A stretch of 8,887 nucleotides of DNA from an uncultured Prevotellaceae bacterium (GTDB lineage Bacteria > Bacteroidota > Bacteroidia > Bacteroidales > Bacteroidaceae), in the NCBI GenBank assembly GCA_946408305.1, contig CAMJRQ010000035.1, positions 1 through 8,887 of the forward strand, read 5' to 3'. Made by a program: the position numbers and the translations under genes. This document shows, piece by piece, positions 8,284 through 8,887 of this stretch. The notes beneath the pieces are model-generated. The model was not told where the DNA came from. It saw only the letters and a program-made list of their open reading frames with translations, and searched no databases. The stretch's first letter is position 1. Each line of letters begins with the position of its first letter.

Positions 8284-8353
8284 GTTTACTTTGATTTTCT
8301 TTATTCCCTGTTCCACAGCAACTGGCCGTATGTGGCCTGTCCGGCCCTCTGAT

Positions 8354-8425
8354 ATAGATTCATCGCTACGCTCTGAATGACAAAGTCACGCAAGTCTGTC
8401 ATTCTGAGCGTAGCGAAGAATCTAT
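8354..8425. repeat. REP/MITE-like imperfect inverted repeat
   Basis: Arms 8354-8382 and 8397-8425 pair over 29 bp with two mismatches around a 14-nt loop. The core TCATTCTGAGCGTAGCGAAG resembles a family of dispersed palindromic repeats that I recall from many bacterial genomes, including Bacteroidota. It lies 36 bp downstream of the stop of the small membrane protein gene, and could also terminate that transcript, although no T-run follows on the minus strand. Confidence 0.7.
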
Positions 8426-8460
8426 CGCAGCTACGAAAAACTCTAATGCCCGATTCGGGT

Positions 8461-8757
8461 TTATTCCCCCTCCGCCTCGCAGCCGGTGGCGCACTGCCAC
8501 ACGCTCAGGGCGAACCAGGCGAACAGCAGCACGGCCACCAGCGGGCTGGCTCCGCCCAGCAGCACCAGCGCGGCAAAGGCCACCTGGGCATGCACGAGCC
8601 GCAGGGCCTGCTGCGGGCTCACCTCTTCGTCCATCATCTGGCTGAACCATGTGGCGAGCCCCGTCACCGGCGTGCTGGCCAGAAATGTGTTCCACAACGA
8701 GCGCAGCACGTTGGTGCGCGGCTCCGAACAGATAACTTGTGTCTTCATTGTCTTCAT
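8461..8757 (-). CDS. Small membrane protein of unknown function (98 aa)
   Basis: I do not recognise this protein. From the ATG at 8757 it reads MKTMKTQVICSE and ends CATGCEAEGE, 98 residues. Residues 1-55 are polar with an amphipathic stretch (LWNTFLASTPVTGLATWF). About 56-88 is a long hydrophobic region, AQVAFAALVLLGG then SPLVAVLLFAWFALSVW, broken at GGASP, consistent with two short membrane helices forming a hairpin. The tail has two cysteines (C89, C93) and is acidic. No catalytic motif is visible. An ATG three codons later (8748) is an equally possible start; further upstream ATGs lie in the AT-rich leader and add a non-hydrophobic, non-conserved-looking extension. It is transcribed in the same direction as the second GH31 gene but separated from it by 318 bp with dedicated promoters, so co-function is not implied. 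Coding status rests on the strongly patterned hydrophobicity and on its isolated promoter-like upstream region. Confidence 0.6.
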   Translation of the reverse strand: MKTMKTQVICSEPRTNVLRSLWNTFLASTPVTGLATWFSQMMDEEVSPQQALRLVHAQVAFAALVLLGGASPLVAVLLFAWFALSVWQCATGCEAEGE

Positions 8758-8817
8758 AATTATAAATAAGGTAAAGATTCGTATTTGGTTTTCTTCGTCT
8801 CTCACTTGTTTTCGGTG

Positions 8818-8825
8818 CAAAGGTC
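8818..8825 (-). promoter_or_regulatory. Weak candidate -7 box for the small membrane protein gene (GACCTTTG)
   Basis: On the minus strand GACCTTTG matches TAnnTTTG at all conserved positions but the first two (GA for TA gives one mismatch at the first base). It lies about 60 bases upstream of the ATG at 8757. No -33 box stands at 19-21 bp; instead a palindrome (8834-8854) occupies that region, which would fit an activator-dependent promoter. Confidence 0.3.
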
Positions 8826-8833
8826 GGCCTCGT

Positions 8834-8854
8834 TTGTGACAATTTGCGTCACAA
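8834..8854. promoter_or_regulatory. Palindromic operator-like site TTGTGAC-N7-GTCACAA
   Basis: Perfect 7-bp arms (8834-8840, 8848-8854) around AATTTGC. The match extends outward to CGT/ACG if one extra T is bulged. It resembles a CRP/FNR-type half-site pair (TGTGA/TCACA), but the spacing between those cores is 9 bp, not the 6 bp of E. coli CRP, so the binding protein is unknown. It lies about 77 bp upstream of the small membrane protein gene and could equally serve a divergent gene beyond the window's right edge. Confidence 0.45.
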
Positions 8855-8887
8855 CGAAAAGAGATTCCGTTAAAAATTCTTAAAATA

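Larger units (their letters stand above)
8176..8300 (-). repeat. Two direct copies of a ~50-bp promoter-bearing element
   Basis: Copy 1 is 8176-8226 (51 bp) and copy 2 is 8251-8300 (50 bp); they differ at only a few positions, including one single-base indel, and are spaced about 75 bp start to start. Each contains, read on the minus strand, an inverted repeat CAAAGTAAACTTTG, a TTTG -33 box and a TACCTTTG -7 box. The 24-bp spacer between copies (8227-8250) is unrelated. Confidence 0.85.
8143..8460. other. Gene-free region between second GH31 gene and small membrane protein gene
   Basis: This 318-bp stretch has no credible coding sequence on either strand. It holds a near-duplicate pair of promoter repeats (8176-8226, 8251-8300) and a 29-bp imperfect inverted repeat (8354-8425). 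I see nothing recognisable in 8302-8353 or 8426-8460. Confidence 0.75.

Noticed and set aside
8399..8842. 147-codon minus-strand frame overlapping the small membrane protein in another frame
   Set aside because: It would run through the inverted repeat region and the promoter-like upstream DNA, and its sequence is not patterned like a protein, whereas the 98-residue frame has coherent hydrophobic segments.

Overview
The window looks like chromosomal DNA from a Bacteroidota bacterium, most likely a GC-rich member of the Prevotellaceae or a related Bacteroidales group. Three things point there. Gene starts lack a strong Shine-Dalgarno and are preceded by TAnnTTTG -7 boxes. One secreted enzyme carries SusE/SusF-like modules and ends in what looks like a type IX secretion sorting domain. 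The gene families (SDR-type threonine dehydrogenase plus Kbl, and large secreted GH31 enzymes) are typical of gut and oral Bacteroidales. The genus cannot be fixed from the sequence alone.

Layout. (1) 1-940, minus: kbl, glycine C-acetyltransferase, cut by the window edge so that its C-terminus is missing. (2) 941-1088: divergent promoter region with two mirror-image TAATTTTG boxes. (3) 1089-2042, plus: NAD-dependent epimerase-type L-threonine 3-dehydrogenase. Its last codons begin a degenerate 22-bp tandem repeat that continues past the stop, followed by a strong hairpin terminator. (4) 2233-5493, plus: a 1086-residue secreted multidomain GH31 glycosidase. (5) 5494-5628: convergent intergenic region filled by a perfect 23-bp inverted repeat. 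(6) 5629-8142, minus: a second secreted GH31 enzyme of a different clade (alpha-xylosidase/alpha-glucosidase type, PA14-like insertion). (7) 8143-8460: gene-free DNA with two near-identical promoter repeats reading into the second GH31 gene, then a 29-bp imperfect inverted repeat of the dispersed REP/MITE kind. The stretches 8302-8353 and 8426-8460 hold nothing I recognise. (8) 8461-8757, minus: an unrecognised 98-residue membrane protein, with a palindromic operator-like site upstream at 8834-8854.

Functionally there are two modules. Kbl and the dehydrogenase are the two consecutive enzymes of threonine catabolism: threonine to 2-amino-3-ketobutyrate, then CoA-dependent cleavage to glycine and acetyl-CoA. 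The two GH31 enzymes are exported and should release terminal alpha-linked sugars from oligosaccharides. They are convergent and separately promoted, and no SusC/SusD pair or regulator lies in the window, so this is not a complete polysaccharide utilisation locus as seen. No RNA genes, CRISPR arrays, transposases or phage genes were found.
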